Shown here: in pieces, positions 54,023 to 63,648 of the stretch
Layout of the letters: each line of letters opens with the position of its first letter
Position numbering within the stretch: position 1 is the first letter of the stretch
Assembly (NCBI RefSeq): GCF_900601905.1
Contig: NZ_UWFA01000131.1
Location: forward strand, 62,001-126,000
Reading direction: 5' to 3'
Origin: Pseudomonas viridiflava
Lineage (GTDB): Bacteria > Pseudomonadota > Gammaproteobacteria > Pseudomonadales > Pseudomonadaceae
Length of the DNA stretch: 64,000 bases
Notes under the pieces: generated by a model
Seen by the model: only the letters and a program-made list of their open reading frames with translations
Databases searched by the model: none
Told to the model about the DNA's origin: nothing
Translations under genes and position numbers: made by a program

Positions 54023-55963
54023 ATGTCTCCCCTGAACAGTCAAGTCTGCTGTCACGGACGGCAGCGCGGTGCCATTGGTTTGCTTGCAGCGTTGACGCTG
54101 GCGCTGGCGGCACTGTGCATGTTGGTGGTGGTCGACAGCGGGCGCCTGTACCTGGAAAAGCGCTCCCTGCAGCGAGTGGCGGATGTGGCGGCACTGGAAG
54201 CGGCGAGCCGCAAGGGGAATTGTCTGGCCTCCACGACACCCGACAAACACGCCGCGACCTACGCCATCCAGAGCGTGACGCGAAACGGCTTTGCCCATGA
54301 CACCGACGGCCATACGTTAACCTCGTTTTGCGGCTCCCTGTCGCTGGATGCCGACAGCCGTCGGGTCTTCACCGCCGATTCCAGCAAGACTGAAGCCATT
54401 CAGGTCACCGTCAGCCACACTGTCCCGCGCAGCATTGCCGCCGGGATTGGCGCGATGTTTGAATCGACACCCGCCCCAGTGGATATCCAGTTGAGCGCGA
54501 CGGCGGTTGCCAAAGGCCCGCCACTGTTGCCGCCGCTGGCCCGACTGACAATAAAAAGCACGCTCGCCTCTGTCACCAGCAATGACCAGGCGGCTGTCCT
54601 GAATGCGCTGTGGGGCGGACTGCTTGGCGCCACACTGAATCTCTCGGTGGCGGGCTGGAACGGTTTACTCAACAGCGACATCAACCTGCTCGATTACCTT
54701 GACCAGTTGGCGATCGACACCGGGATCAAAGCCGGCGATTACGCCGCCTTGTTAGCCAGCACGATCACCGTGCGAAAGATGCTCGAAACCAGCCTCAAGG
54801 TCTTGCCGCAAGACGCCACGGCAGCACGATTGGCAATCAACGACTTACTGAACCTCTCAGGCATCCCGGCGGCCACGGCCATCAAGCTGCAAAACCTGCT
54901 AAGGGTCCAGTCTGGCACCAGCACAGCAGCCCTGGACCTGAACATGAATCTGTTCCAGCTGGTTGAAGGCTTTGTTCAGGTGGCCAACAGCCAGAGCGCG
55001 GCCATTGCGAGCATTCCGATCAACGTCCCGGGGGCCAGCGTTATCGCCAAGGTCAAGGTGATCGAGCCGCCGCAACTATCAGCGCTGGGCAATCCGGATC
55101 TGGCGACCCTGAATCCCCAGGATCCCAACCAGATCTACGTCCGGACGGCGAGTGTTAGAACCCTGCTGAAAGTCGACCTGAGCTTTATCAACCCGATCCT
55201 TCAGGGCGTCAACAACACCCTGAGCGTACCTCTGGGTCTGCTCGGTGCAGATGTAAATATAGCCCCCAAAGGGTTGAGCCTGGATGTCAGCCTTGAGGTG
55301 GCCAGCGCTGACAGCCACGTGGTGCCTGGCTCGACCTGTAACAGTGAGGAGACCAAAACACTCAAGGTTGAAACCACCACCGCCGCCGCAAAAGTCAAAG
55401 TGGGCAAGCTCGTGACGCCAGAGAGCAGCTGGAACGCTTCATCGACCAATATAGTGATGGGGGAATTGCCATTGCTGGATATTGGAACCGTTGCCTGCGT
55501 TCCCTTCGTGGGCTGCCAGCCGCGCGTCGCGTATGGCGGAGGCGGGCTTGGCCTGTACGTCGGGGGGAGCAGTGTAGCCGACGGCAGCATTGGCTTCACC
55601 CAACAGGGGCATACCTTCATCAAGCCACCCGCCATCGACCGGCCACCGACGCCCTTTTACGACTTTGACAGCCGCAATGTGGTCACCAGCCTGGGCAATA
55701 CCCTTGGCAGCATCAAGATTGTCAATCATCCGGCCACCACGCCAGGTTTGCTGACCACTGTCCTCAGCCTGATCACCTCGACCCTCGGCACTGCCGTGAG
55801 CCTGCTGACCAATGCGATAGGCGGGTTGCTGGGCAGCCTGCTCGACCCGCTGCTCAATCTCGTGCTGAAGAGTCTCGGCATCAACCTGGCCGAAGTCAGC
55901 GTGGGCGCAAACCTGACGTGCAACCCGATAGCGGACGCGCCCGCCGCCGAACTGGTGATCTAA
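54023..55963 (+). CDS. tadG: TadG-like pilus assembly protein
   Basis: 646 residues. An N-terminal hydrophobic helix (GAIGLLAALTLALAALCMLV, about 14-33) follows a basic segment, then LEKRSLQRVADVAALEAASRKG, typical of TadG/DUF2134 pseudopilin-like proteins. The large remainder is Ser/Thr/Ala/Leu-rich and presumably periplasmic. It probably helps assemble or anchor the Flp pilus machine. AAGGAG sits 6 bp before the ATG at 54023. The gene converges with pprA, their stop codons overlapping. Confidence 0.88.
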   Translation: MSPLNSQVCCHGRQRGAIGLLAALTLALAALCMLVVVDSGRLYLEKRSLQRVADVAALEAASRKGNCLASTTPDKHAATYAIQSVTRNGFAHDTDGHTLTSFCGSLSLDADSRRVFTADSSKTEAIQVTVSHTVPRSIAAGIGAMFESTPAPVDIQLSATAVAKGPPLLPPLARLTIKSTLASVTSNDQAAVLNALWGGLLGATLNLSVAGWNGLLNSDINLLDYLDQLAIDTGIKAGDYAALLASTITVRKMLETSLKVLPQDATAARLAINDLLNLSGIPAATAIKLQNLLRVQSGTSTAALDLNMNLFQLVEGFVQVANSQSAAIASIPINVPGASVIAKVKVIEPPQLSALGNPDLATLNPQDPNQIYVRTASVRTLLKVDLSFINPILQGVNNTLSVPLGLLGADVNIAPKGLSLDVSLEVASADSHVVPGSTCNSEETKTLKVETTTAAAKVKVGKLVTPESSWNASSTNIVMGELPLLDIGTVACVPFVGCQPRVAYGGGGLGLYVGGSSVADGSIGFTQQGHTFIKPPAIDRPPTPFYDFDSRNVVTSLGNTLGSIKIVNHPATTPGLLTTVLSLITSTLGTAVSLLTNAIGGLLGSLLDPLLNLVLKSLGINLAEVSVGANLTCNPIADAPAAELVI

Positions 55964-58710
55964 GCCCCGATCGGCAACCTGATCACAAAACGCGCGCCGC
56001 CCTCCACATTGCTGACACTCAGTTGCCCGCCCATCTGGTCGACGATGCCGTAGCTCACGGACAAGCCCAGGCCGGTTCCGACACCGACTTCCTTGGTGGT
56101 GAAAAACGGCTCGAAAATACGGTCCAGCAGGCGCGGATCGATGCCGCCGCCGTTATCCTGCACCCACAGCCTAATGTGCTGTTCATCCTGTTCGGCACCG
56201 ATGCTGATCCAGGCGTGCAGCTCAGGGTCCTGTTCCCGGCGCGACAGCAGCGCATCACGGGCGTTGACCACCAGGTTGATCAACACCTGTTCGAGTTGAT
56301 CGACATGGCCCATGACCTGACCGGTAATCGTGGCCTCGTTCACGCGGATTTCCACGCCTTTGCCTTTCATGCCTTCTGTCAGCATCGACAAGGTGCCTTC
56401 CACCGCCTGCATCGGGTCGAACAGGCGTTCCTCGACCTCCGACCGGCGACCGAAAACCCGCATGTGGTCCACGGTGCGGGCGGCGCGCTGGACCTGAGTG
56501 TCTATGCGCTTGAGCTTTTCGGTAAGGTATTCGATATCCGCCTGCCCATTGCCCAGGCGCTTGAGCACGTTGACGATTGCCATGCGCATCACATTCAACG
56601 GCTGATTGATTTCGTGGGCCAGGCCCGTCGCCATTTCGCCGAGGGTGGCCATTTTCGCGCTCTGGTTAAGCTGCATGCGCGAACGACGCACGTCGGTGTT
56701 GTCGCGGCCCACGGCCTGGATCTCAAGCAACTGGCCCTGTTCATTGAACACACCCCGGTCCGCCCACACCCACCAGGCGTACTCCCGACCGGGCAGCTCA
56801 AGGCAGATTTCCGCCGTGCTCACTGGCGACTCCGGCGTCAGCAGGCCAATACGCTGCACGAAGGCTTCGCGCTGCTCGGGGGACAGCCAGTCTCCCAGAT
56901 TGACACCCACCAGTTGCTCGGGGGTGCATTCCATGTAGCTGGCCAACGGCCGATTACCGAAACTGAGCACCAGCTGCGGGGTGTAGCGGCAGATCATCGC
57001 CGGCGAATCCTCGACCAGAATCCGGTAGCGCTCTTCGCTTTCGCGCACACGCTCGGTGGCCAGTGTCGCGTCCGTCACGTCCAGCCAAAGACCCACCGCT
57101 TCCTGCGGAATACCCAAGTCGTCGCGCAGCAGCCTGGCCTCATCGAGCAGCCAGTGATAAACCCCGCTCTTGGCGCGCAGTCGGTAACGCCGGCTGACGA
57201 AACCCTCGCGCAACAACTGCCTGGTGCGTTCGAACCAGATTTCGTAGTCGTCGGGATGGATGTATTCGCTGAGCTTGCCGTCGACACAATCCTCCAGCGT
57301 CCAGCCCAGCAGAGGCCGCAGGCTGGCACTGAAGAAGGTCGGCTCCAGATTGCCCTGCTCGTAGCGCTGCACGTAGATCACCGCCGGAGAGCTGGCGATC
57401 AGGTTATCCAGCCGGGCATGGGCGACCGCCGTCTCGGTTTCCTGGTTCTTAATGTCGCTGACGTCGAGCATAAAGCCCAGCACGCGGCGTGTCGGGCCGG
57501 TCCCGAGGGTTTGCCCCTGTATCCGGAACCAGATGGTCTGCTGGGCGGCGTCAGGTTGCAGCAAGCGCACACAAAACAGCATCGGCGTATCGGTGTCGCG
57601 CAATTGCGCCAGTCGGCTGGACAATTCCTGGCGGTCGGCCGGATGGATCAGCGCCAACCATTCCTGACGCGGCAGCTGTTCTCTGGCGCCCAGTGTGTGG
57701 GCCAGTTGCGGGGCCAGCAGCATATCGTCGCTGCCGTGCACCAGCTCCCACCAACCAGTGCCCAGTAAATCCTGGAGCACCGACAGCCGCTCCACATGAT
57801 GCCGGTTGCTTTGATCCGACAGCCTGAACAACACCGGACCGGCCAGCGCCGAGCTGAGGTTCAGCCACTCGCGTTCACTCAAATCCGGAGCTTGCTGATA
57901 CGCCCGATAGAACCCGAACAGCAGCCAGGCCTTGGCCACGCCATCGCGACTGTGTGGCAAGGCGAAACCGTCGGCATTGCCGAAGGCACCTTGCAGCGGG
58001 AGCAGATCCTGGCTGGAGGTAAAATCCAGTTGATGGGCAATACTGGCGTCCAGACGATCCAGGCCAGCGCCCAGCCGCTGGCCGCTCTGCCACAACTCTG
58101 GCGCTGTATGTGCACTGTAACGGGCGTAGACCCGCCATCCGCCGCTGCTGTCGGGCAAGGCCAGCGCCAGGCACGGCACATGCCACAACTGCGCCAGCTC
58201 CTGCAGCTGTTCGACCACCACGTCCACCAGGCGCTCAGGGCTGCAGGCACGAACCCGTTCGGCGATTTGCCCGGCCATGCGCAGGCATTGCTGCCGGGTG
58301 CGCGCCACGCTGGCTTCTTCCATCAGGTCGCTGATGTCCAGCAACTGCAGCAGCCAGTGCTCGCCCCGAGGCTGCACCCAGCCACGGGCATGCAGGGTGT
58401 GGCCGTCACCCGCGTTGAAGTCCAGGTCCAGCATGTGGCCTTGCCAGTCATGCGGCTCACCTTCGACGACCAGCGCGCTGTTGGGCAACAGCAGGCTGAT
58501 CAGGCGCTGCTGACTGATGTTCGCCGCCGTAAGCCCCAGGCGCAGCAACAACGAGGCACTGATATTGCGCACCCGTCCATCGTCGTCGAGCAGCAGATAC
58601 CAGTCGGCACCAATCAGCTCAGGCTCTTGAGACGAATGTGGAGCAACCGGGGCAGCGGGTGCGTCAGTACGGCCCAGCCAACGACTCAGAAGGGTTTTAT
58701 CAAGGGACAA
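55960..58710 (-). CDS. pprA: PprA-like PAS sensor histidine kinase of the Tad locus
   Basis: 916 residues, no membrane helix, so cytoplasmic. An N-terminal PAS/GAF-like region (about 30-310), then three PAS domains (about 310-430, 430-560, 560-680), HisKA with the phospho-acceptor in [13 protein letters not shown] (about 700) and HATPase with [24 protein letters not shown] and [19 protein letters not shown]. No receiver domain. In P. aeruginosa PprA-PprB controls the Tad/Flp pilus, the CupE fimbriae and adhesion; here pprB is 1.1 kb away. Overlaps tadE by 11 bp. Confidence 0.9.
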   Translation of the reverse strand: MSLDKTLLSRWLGRTDAPAAPVAPHSSQEPELIGADWYLLLDDDGRVRNISASLLLRLGLTAANISQQRLISLLLPNSALVVEGEPHDWQGHMLDLDFNAGDGHTLHARGWVQPRGEHWLLQLLDISDLMEEASVARTRQQCLRMAGQIAERVRACSPERLVDVVVEQLQELAQLWHVPCLALALPDSSGGWRVYARYSAHTAPELWQSGQRLGAGLDRLDASIAHQLDFTSSQDLLPLQGAFGNADGFALPHSRDGVAKAWLLFGFYRAYQQAPDLSEREWLNLSSALAGPVLFRLSDQSNRHHVERLSVLQDLLGTGWWELVHGSDDMLLAPQLAHTLGAREQLPRQEWLALIHPADRQELSSRLAQLRDTDTPMLFCVRLLQPDAAQQTIWFRIQGQTLGTGPTRRVLGFMLDVSDIKNQETETAVAHARLDNLIASSPAVIYVQRYEQGNLEPTFFSASLRPLLGWTLEDCVDGKLSEYIHPDDYEIWFERTRQLLREGFVSRRYRLRAKSGVYHWLLDEARLLRDDLGIPQEAVGLWLDVTDATLATERVRESEERYRILVEDSPAMICRYTPQLVLSFGNRPLASYMECTPEQLVGVNLGDWLSPEQREAFVQRIGLLTPESPVSTAEICLELPGREYAWWVWADRGVFNEQGQLLEIQAVGRDNTDVRRSRMQLNQSAKMATLGEMATGLAHEINQPLNVMRMAIVNVLKRLGNGQADIEYLTEKLKRIDTQVQRAARTVDHMRVFGRRSEVEERLFDPMQAVEGTLSMLTEGMKGKGVEIRVNEATITGQVMGHVDQLEQVLINLVVNARDALLSRREQDPELHAWISIGAEQDEQHIRLWVQDNGGGIDPRLLDRIFEPFFTTKEVGVGTGLGLSVSYGIVDQMGGQLSVSNVEGGARFVIRLPIGA

Positions 58711-59158
58711 GTTGCAGGCTCGCTTCAGCAGAAAGGTAGGTCGGCAGGCGAGGGATTTCGCCGATCACAGGCAGATCGAGGACAGGCAGGACGCGATGCA
58801 GATTCTCCGACGGGTAAGCAATGCGCGCCTTGAGCACGCCCGCGCTGTAGGTGACGTAGGTAAATTGTTTGACGTCCTGGGCCAGGGTGTCGGGCATCCA
58901 GTCCAGTTGCTGGCTCAGCACACCCTCGGCCTGGGTGACGATCAGGCTGCTGTAATTGGTGATGGTCGGGCTCAGCGCCACGCCGCGGCGTACCGCTTCA
59001 CTGGTCGCGGCATTGAACGACTGCATCATGAGGAGCGGCAGGCTATAACTGACCAGCCCGTAGAAAACGGCGAAGAAAACAACAAACACAGCGGCGAACT
59101 CAATGGCCGCGGCACCGGTTTGTTTTCCACCACCTATAGTTCTATTGATATTGCGCAT
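58700..59158 (-). CDS. TadE-like pseudopilin
   Basis: 152 residues. Short basic N-terminus, then GAAAIEFAAVFVVFFAVFYG (about 15-34), the TadE/TadF prepilin-like segment with a conserved Glu (E20) after the Gly that the prepilin peptidase cuts. It would be processed by the peptidase encoded divergently. The 11-bp overlap with pprA indicates co-transcription. No strong Shine-Dalgarno is visible. Confidence 0.88.
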   Translation of the reverse strand: MRNINRTIGGGKQTGAAAIEFAAVFVVFFAVFYGLVSYSLPLLMMQSFNAATSEAVRRGVALSPTITNYSSLIVTQAEGVLSQQLDWMPDTLAQDVKQFTYVTYSAGVLKARIAYPSENLHRVLPVLDLPVIGEIPRLPTYLSAEASLQLVP

Positions 59159-59231
59159 GTCGACGTCAACCCTGACAGTGCTTCTTCAAACAGCATAGAT
59201 ACATTACGCAAGACAGGATGTTTTTTAAACG

Positions 59232-59708
59232 ATGGAATTACTGACCCTCATTGCCTGGCTGGCCGCCTGCGCAATACAAGATGCGCGCCAGCGACAGATA
59301 TCCAACAGCCTGACATTCGGTGCCATTGCGCTGACGTTGGTTTATATATCAGTCACCGGGCACACCTGGCTGGGCGCCCCAGCGTCGGAAGGAGGATGGG
59401 CATTGCTGATTTCTCTGGCGTTGACCCTGCCCGGTTATCTGCTCGGAAAACTCGGCGCTGGCGACCTCAAGCTGTTGGCGGGCTTGGCGTTGGCGACCGA
59501 CCGTCTGGTTTTGCTGGGCACGTTCATCGGAGCGGGCGTGGCGATGCTGGCCTGGGTTTTATTCCGTCAAAAATACCGCGCCCATGCCAATCAAGGGCTT
59601 AGGAACGCTGATATCCATACGAATGCCAACGAGACAAATAAACATCCATTCGCACCATTTTTATTTTCAGGTTTCGTGCTCTTCATGCTAGCTTTTCATC
59701 AATCGTAA
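59232..59708 (+). CDS. fppA: Type IV Flp prepilin peptidase (FppA/TadV-like)
   Basis: 158 residues, about four to five helices. Aspartyl prepilin peptidase (A24 family): a first Asp in CAIQDARQRQI (about residue 17) and the second in the GxGD motif LGAGDLKLL (about 74). It processes Flp and TadE/TadF prepilins. The short size is usual for Tad-type peptidases. Divergent from tadE, with a 73-bp shared promoter region. Confidence 0.9.
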   Translation: MELLTLIAWLAACAIQDARQRQISNSLTFGAIALTLVYISVTGHTWLGAPASEGGWALLISLALTLPGYLLGKLGAGDLKLLAGLALATDRLVLLGTFIGAGVAMLAWVLFRQKYRAHANQGLRNADIHTNANETNKHPFAPFLFSGFVLFMLAFHQS

Positions 59709-59852
59709 ACTACGGTTAATACTAAGGTCATAGTGACAAAGTAGAGCCAGGTTATTAATTGTCTAGTGCACTAACTTCGCCCATTACGTAGCGTCGTATG
59801 GATTCGGCGAATGTTGGGATGTCAGTTGTATCTCGCATAAAGGGAGTTCCGC

Positions 59853-60617
59853 GTGATCAAGCAGTCGACTGTAAAAATACTAGTGGTTGACGATCAACCC
59901 ATGATCGTGGAAGAACTCGCCGAGTTTCTCGAAAGCAGTGGTTATAACTGCGTGCCTTGTTATTCCAGCAAACAAGCGCTTGAACAGTTTCGCACTGATC
60001 CGGCCATCGGCATCGTGCTCTGCGATCTGGATATGCCGGAGCTCAACGGCATCGAACTGGTGGAGGCCATGAAGCAAGTCGCAGGCAAGCGGCGGGTATT
60101 CGAGGCCATCATGCTCACCGGTCGTGCGGACAAGCAGGATGTGATCAAAGCTCTGCGCGCCGGTGTGGCCGATTACTACCAGAAACCGGTGGACCTGGAA
60201 GACGTGCTGCAGGGCATCCAGCGCCAGGAAGGGGTGCTCCAGGAGCGGCAGAAAAACTATCAACAGTTGGGCAATCTCAACGAAAAGCTGCAGTTTCTCG
60301 CCGCGTCGATTGATGACCTGTATCAGGATCTGGATCGCGTGCAGCGCCCTGCGTTGGCGGAGTCCGCCGGGCTAGTCAACGGCGAGCCCGACCTGGACAC
60401 ATCCGCCCTGTTCGCCCCGCTCTCGCCCCGCCAGCAGGACGTTGCGCGTCTGGTTGCCAAAGGTCAGACCAACTACCAGATCGGCTGCGAGCTGGGTATT
60501 ACCGAGAACACGGTAAAGCTCTATGTATCGCAAGTGCTGCGCCTGACTCACATGCACAACCGCACGCAACTGGCCCTGGCGCTATCGCCGAGCCGCCAGC
60601 GGGTCGGCGCTGGTTGA
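59853..60617 (+). CDS. pprB: PprB response regulator of the Tad locus
   Basis: 254 residues. Receiver domain with V-D13-D14, phospho-acceptor D58 in LCDLDMPEL, LTGRAD and QKPVD (switch Lys about 109). A linker helix (about 125-165) leads to a LuxR-type HTH (LSPRQQDVARLVAKGQ.., TENTVKLYVSQVLR, about 190-235). It is the likely partner of PprA. The start is GTG at 59853 behind AGGGAG. Preceded by a 144-bp AT-rich spacer with probable promoter. Confidence 0.9.
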   Translation: MIKQSTVKILVVDDQPMIVEELAEFLESSGYNCVPCYSSKQALEQFRTDPAIGIVLCDLDMPELNGIELVEAMKQVAGKRRVFEAIMLTGRADKQDVIKALRAGVADYYQKPVDLEDVLQGIQRQEGVLQERQKNYQQLGNLNEKLQFLAASIDDLYQDLDRVQRPALAESAGLVNGEPDLDTSALFAPLSPRQQDVARLVAKGQTNYQIGCELGITENTVKLYVSQVLRLTHMHNRTQLALALSPSRQRVGAG

Positions 60618-60635
60618 CCCCAGGAAAACAGGAGA

Positions 60636-60730
60636 CCCGTAGGAGCGGCTTTAGCCGCGAGCGATCGTGCTGGCAATGAAGATCCAGCACACAGGCTGCC
60701 TTCTTCGCGGCTAAAGCCGCTCCTACGGGA
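60636..60730. repeat. REP-like pair (GTAGGAGCGGCTTTAGCCGCGA family)
   Basis: CCGTAGGAGCGGCTTTAGCC to GGCTAAAGCCGCTCCTACGG, inverted, ending at the stop of the DUF3613 gene. Confidence 0.88.
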
Positions 60731-60994
60731 TCATTTCCCCGAAATCTTCCCGCCTTTTTCCTGATCGAAAAACTCCGGAATCTCGTGGCTGTAGCTGTTC
60801 AGCCAGCGCTGCAGGCTAAGGTCGCGCTCGGCCGGGGTCGCGGTTTGTGGCGTGGGCGACGCGGCTTTGGCGCTGGGTTGCAGCTGCAGCCAGGCTTCGG
60901 TCTGCTGTTGCTGCTTCGATGATGGACCGGGTTCGATCGCCCAGGCGCTGCAAGTCAGGCTCAACAAGGCGATACAGACGATTCCAGGTTTCAT
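60731..60994 (-). CDS. DUF3613 small exported protein of the Tad operon
   Basis: 87 residues with a signal peptide (MKPGIVCIALLSLTCSAWA), then a Gln-rich part (SSKQQQQTEAWLQLQPS) and DLSLQRWLNSYSHEIPEFFD. DUF3613 proteins are found at the end of Tad loci in pseudomonads; function unknown. Overlaps tadD by 4 bp. Confidence 0.85.
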   Translation of the reverse strand: MKPGIVCIALLSLTCSAWAIEPGPSSKQQQQTEAWLQLQPSAKAASPTPQTATPAERDLSLQRWLNSYSHEIPEFFDQEKGGKISGK

Positions 60995-61671
60995 GTCGGG
61001 CTCCGTTCAGGGCTGGCCGGCGGTTGTTTCAATTGCTGCGCACGGGCCTGGGCTTCGCTGACTTGCTGAGGCGAAAGCCCGGCGCGGGTGACCAGTTGCG
61101 CGGCCTGTTTCCAGTTGTCCTGATAGATCAGCAAGGTCACCAGATTCACCGCCGCCAGCGGATCGGACTGCTTGAGTTCCATGGCCGTCAGAAACTGGAA
61201 TCTGGCCTGGTCGAGCTTCAGTTGATTGAGGTAAACCACGCCCAGATCATTGCGGATCTTCTCATCGGTAGGCGCCAGTTTGACCGCTGCCAGCAAATGC
61301 TCTTGCGCCACGGCATTGTCCCCCTTGGCCGCCGCCAGTTGTCCCAGGCCATGTTCGCCCTCGGCTGCGCGGCAAGTGCCCAGCAGGCTGCGGTACAGCG
61401 GTTCGGCCTGATGACTGCCCAACAGGCGCATCACCCGAGCCTTGCGCAAACGCACCTCGCCCAGGCTGTCCGGCAGGCTTTCGAGGTGCGCCAGGCTGGC
61501 GTGCAAACGGCCTTCGTCTGCCATGTCCTGAGCCAGATTCAGCGCCAACTGCTGATCGGAGTCTGGCTTGGGGCAAACCCCGGTGTTCAACGACAGCAGC
61601 CAGGGCGCGCTGCCATCACTGGCGCACCCGGTGAGCAGCGCAAGGGCCAGTGCAGCGATGAGGGTTTTCAT
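60991..61671 (-). CDS. tadD: TadD-like TPR lipoprotein
   Basis: 226 residues. Signal with lipobox LTGC (Cys about 16). TPR-type helices at about 40-200 (ARVMRLLGSHQAEPLYRSLL, IRNDLGVVYLNQLKLDQARF). TadD is the pilotin-like lipoprotein that helps assemble the outer-membrane secretin RcpA. Separated from tadC by a REP pair of about 190 bp, so it may depend on read-through or an own promoter. Confidence 0.88.
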   Translation of the reverse strand: MKTLIAALALALLTGCASDGSAPWLLSLNTGVCPKPDSDQQLALNLAQDMADEGRLHASLAHLESLPDSLGEVRLRKARVMRLLGSHQAEPLYRSLLGTCRAAEGEHGLGQLAAAKGDNAVAQEHLLAAVKLAPTDEKIRNDLGVVYLNQLKLDQARFQFLTAMELKQSDPLAAVNLVTLLIYQDNWKQAAQLVTRAGLSPQQVSEAQARAQQLKQPPASPERSPT

Positions 61672-61730
61672 GATTCATTTCCTTTCAAAGCAAACGCAAA
61701 ACCTGTGCGATCCCAATACTGGCGGGATGT

Positions 61731-61821
61731 CGTGGGACCGGCTTTAGCCGGAAAGAGGCCGGGGCAGCCACTGATAATGGTCGTCAGAAATAACGCTTGC
61801 CCGGCTAAAGCCGGTACCACG
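61731..61821. repeat. REP-like pair (GTGGGACCGGCTTTAGCCGGAA family)
   Basis: CGTGGGACCGGCTTTAGCCG to CCGGCTAAAGCCGGTACCAC, inverted, inside the tad gene run. Confidence 0.85.
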
Positions 61822-61861
61822 TCGTACTTCAGGCTTGGGGTAAACATAGCCGCTAGCCCCC

Positions 61862-62746
61862 TCACGACCCCAACGCCCGGCTGATCGCGGTAAACCCCGG
61901 CCCCGCCAGCACAATGAGCAGCGCAGGAAACAGAAACACCATCATCACCACCGACATCTTGGCCGACAGCTTGGAGATGTATTCCTGCAGCCGCGTCATG
62001 CGGCGGTCGTCGATCAGTTGCTTGAGCGACAGCAGCGATTTCATCGCGCCGCCACCTTGGTGGATCAGTTGATTGAGGATCACGCAGGTGTCACTGAATT
62101 CGTCGACCGCCAGCAGCTCCGCCGTCTTGCGCAGCTCTTCACCGAGTTCGAGCCCGGAGTCGACGCGGGTCAGGATCAGATTGATTTCGGACGACAGCAC
62201 TGGCAGCAATTCCTTGCCCTCGTTACTGAGCACCCGCAACGATTGCTCTACCGCCAGACCGGATTCAAACAGGATGCGCAGCAGCGGGATGAAGGTCGAA
62301 ATCTCCACCGCGATCCGTTTTTGCCGACGCTGCGCAGCCGCCGCCAGCACACGCTTGGGCAACAGATACCCCGCGCCCAGAGCGAACATCGGTGCAATCA
62401 GCGCATGCTCGACGTCAGGAAAGAACACCATCTGCAGCACGCTGGTGATGCCCAGCGCAGCGGCCGGGACACCGATCTGGCACGCCGCGAACAGCGAACG
62501 TTTGCTCGCCCGACGCCAGCCGATGCGGTTGAGCAGTATCTGGGTTTCGTTATCCAGGCTGACTGTGCGCTGGCCCAGCGGCGTATCGCCGAGCAGCCGC
62601 AACCAACTGCCGATCCGGCTTTCGCGAATCATCTGGCCCTGCAGACGCTGAACCACCTGGCGCTCGTTACGGCGCTGGCGGGCCAGGTTGGCAAGCAAGA
62701 GCAGAGCGGCGGCCAACAGCATCAGTGCACTCAAAATCAGGGCCAT
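61862..62746 (-). CDS. tadC: Tad pilus inner-membrane platform protein TadC
   Basis: 294 residues. T2SF domain with about three to four helices: MALILSALMLLAAALLLLAN at the start and the C-terminal LSAKMSVVMMVFLFPALLIVLAG; central LLRILFESGLAVEQSLRVLS and GAMKSLLSLKQLIDDRRMTR. It forms the inner-membrane platform with TadB. The ATG at 62746 lies 1 bp after the tadB stop (62748-62750), so translational coupling is likely. Confidence 0.92.
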   Translation of the reverse strand: MALILSALMLLAAALLLLANLARQRRNERQVVQRLQGQMIRESRIGSWLRLLGDTPLGQRTVSLDNETQILLNRIGWRRASKRSLFAACQIGVPAAALGITSVLQMVFFPDVEHALIAPMFALGAGYLLPKRVLAAAAQRRQKRIAVEISTFIPLLRILFESGLAVEQSLRVLSNEGKELLPVLSSEINLILTRVDSGLELGEELRKTAELLAVDEFSDTCVILNQLIHQGGGAMKSLLSLKQLIDDRRMTRLQEYISKLSAKMSVVMMVFLFPALLIVLAGPGFTAISRALGS

Positions 62747-62747
62747 T

Positions 62748-63632
62748 TCAAATACTCCGCAACATGCGCCACAGCGCCACACACCCCAGCGCCTGCATGG
62801 CGAAGGCCAGCATCAGCATCATCTGGCCGCTGTCGTCGTGCCACATGTGCATCAGGTAGTTGGGATTGGTCAGCAGAAAGTAGCCCGCCATCCCCACTGG
62901 GAGCAGCGCCAGCACCACCGCAGTCATGCGGGTTTCACCGGTCATGGCCTTGAGTTGACGCACGCCCTGCTCGCGCTCGCGGATCAGCCGGATCAGGTTT
63001 TCCAGCAGTTCGCTGGCATTGCCGCCGTAGCGATGGTTGACCTTGAGGCCCAAGGCAAACAGGCGAAATTCATCACGCTCGTAGAGCTCGGCGAAATCCC
63101 GTGTGGCATCGGGCAGGCTGACGCCCAACTGCACGTTGCGCTGGATCCGGCTCATGCCACCTTTGAGCGGTTGATTGGCCGCTTCGATACCATTCAACAC
63201 TGCGTCGGACAAGGTACGCCCGGACTTTAGGCTGCGCACGGTGTGATCCAGCATCTGCGGCAATTGTTCGATCATGCGCGCCACTCGCTTGCGATAACGC
63301 CAGCTGATCAGCATGCGCAACGCCAGCGGCGGAATCAGCACACCCAATGCAGCGCCCACCCAGCTGTCGGTCAACATGCCGATCACGATGCACAGCGCCC
63401 AGACCGACAGGCCGATGGGCAAGCCCCTGGCAGGAAGATTCAGGCCTGCGCGCAGGAACGCGCGATTCAGATATTCCCAGCCGGGCCGCTGCGCCTGCGC
63501 TTCGGGCTGACCCTGGGCCAGACGCAGAAGGATTTTTTCGCTGGCACTGCGGCTCAGGCTCAAGCGGACCAAGTAAACCCCAGCGCCCAGAAACAGCAGA
63601 AAGATCACGCCCAGCAGCAGTGCCGCATTCAT
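62748..63632 (-). CDS. tadB: Tad pilus inner-membrane platform protein TadB
   Basis: 294 residues. MNAALLLGVIFLLFLGAGVY (helix 1), middle helices near 90-125 and C-terminal helices; T2SF domain with LPQMLDHTVRSLKSGRTLSD and NHRYGGNASELLENL. Paralogue and partner of TadC. The ATG at 63632 follows GAGAGGGA; 16 bp after the tadA stop. Confidence 0.92.
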   Translation of the reverse strand: MNAALLLGVIFLLFLGAGVYLVRLSLSRSASEKILLRLAQGQPEAQAQRPGWEYLNRAFLRAGLNLPARGLPIGLSVWALCIVIGMLTDSWVGAALGVLIPPLALRMLISWRYRKRVARMIEQLPQMLDHTVRSLKSGRTLSDAVLNGIEAANQPLKGGMSRIQRNVQLGVSLPDATRDFAELYERDEFRLFALGLKVNHRYGGNASELLENLIRLIREREQGVRQLKAMTGETRMTAVVLALLPVGMAGYFLLTNPNYLMHMWHDDSGQMMLMLAFAMQALGCVALWRMLRSI

Positions 63633-63648
63633 TTCCCTCTCCCGCGCT

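Noticed and set aside
53911..54300. 129-codon plus-strand ORF overlapping the start of tadG
   Set aside because: Out of frame with tadG, which has an ideal ribosome-binding site and a clear TadG N-terminus; the ORF has no family features.
55918..57768. 616-codon plus-strand ORF opposite pprA
   Set aside because: Histidine/glutamine-rich antisense frame; the minus strand has complete kinase motifs.
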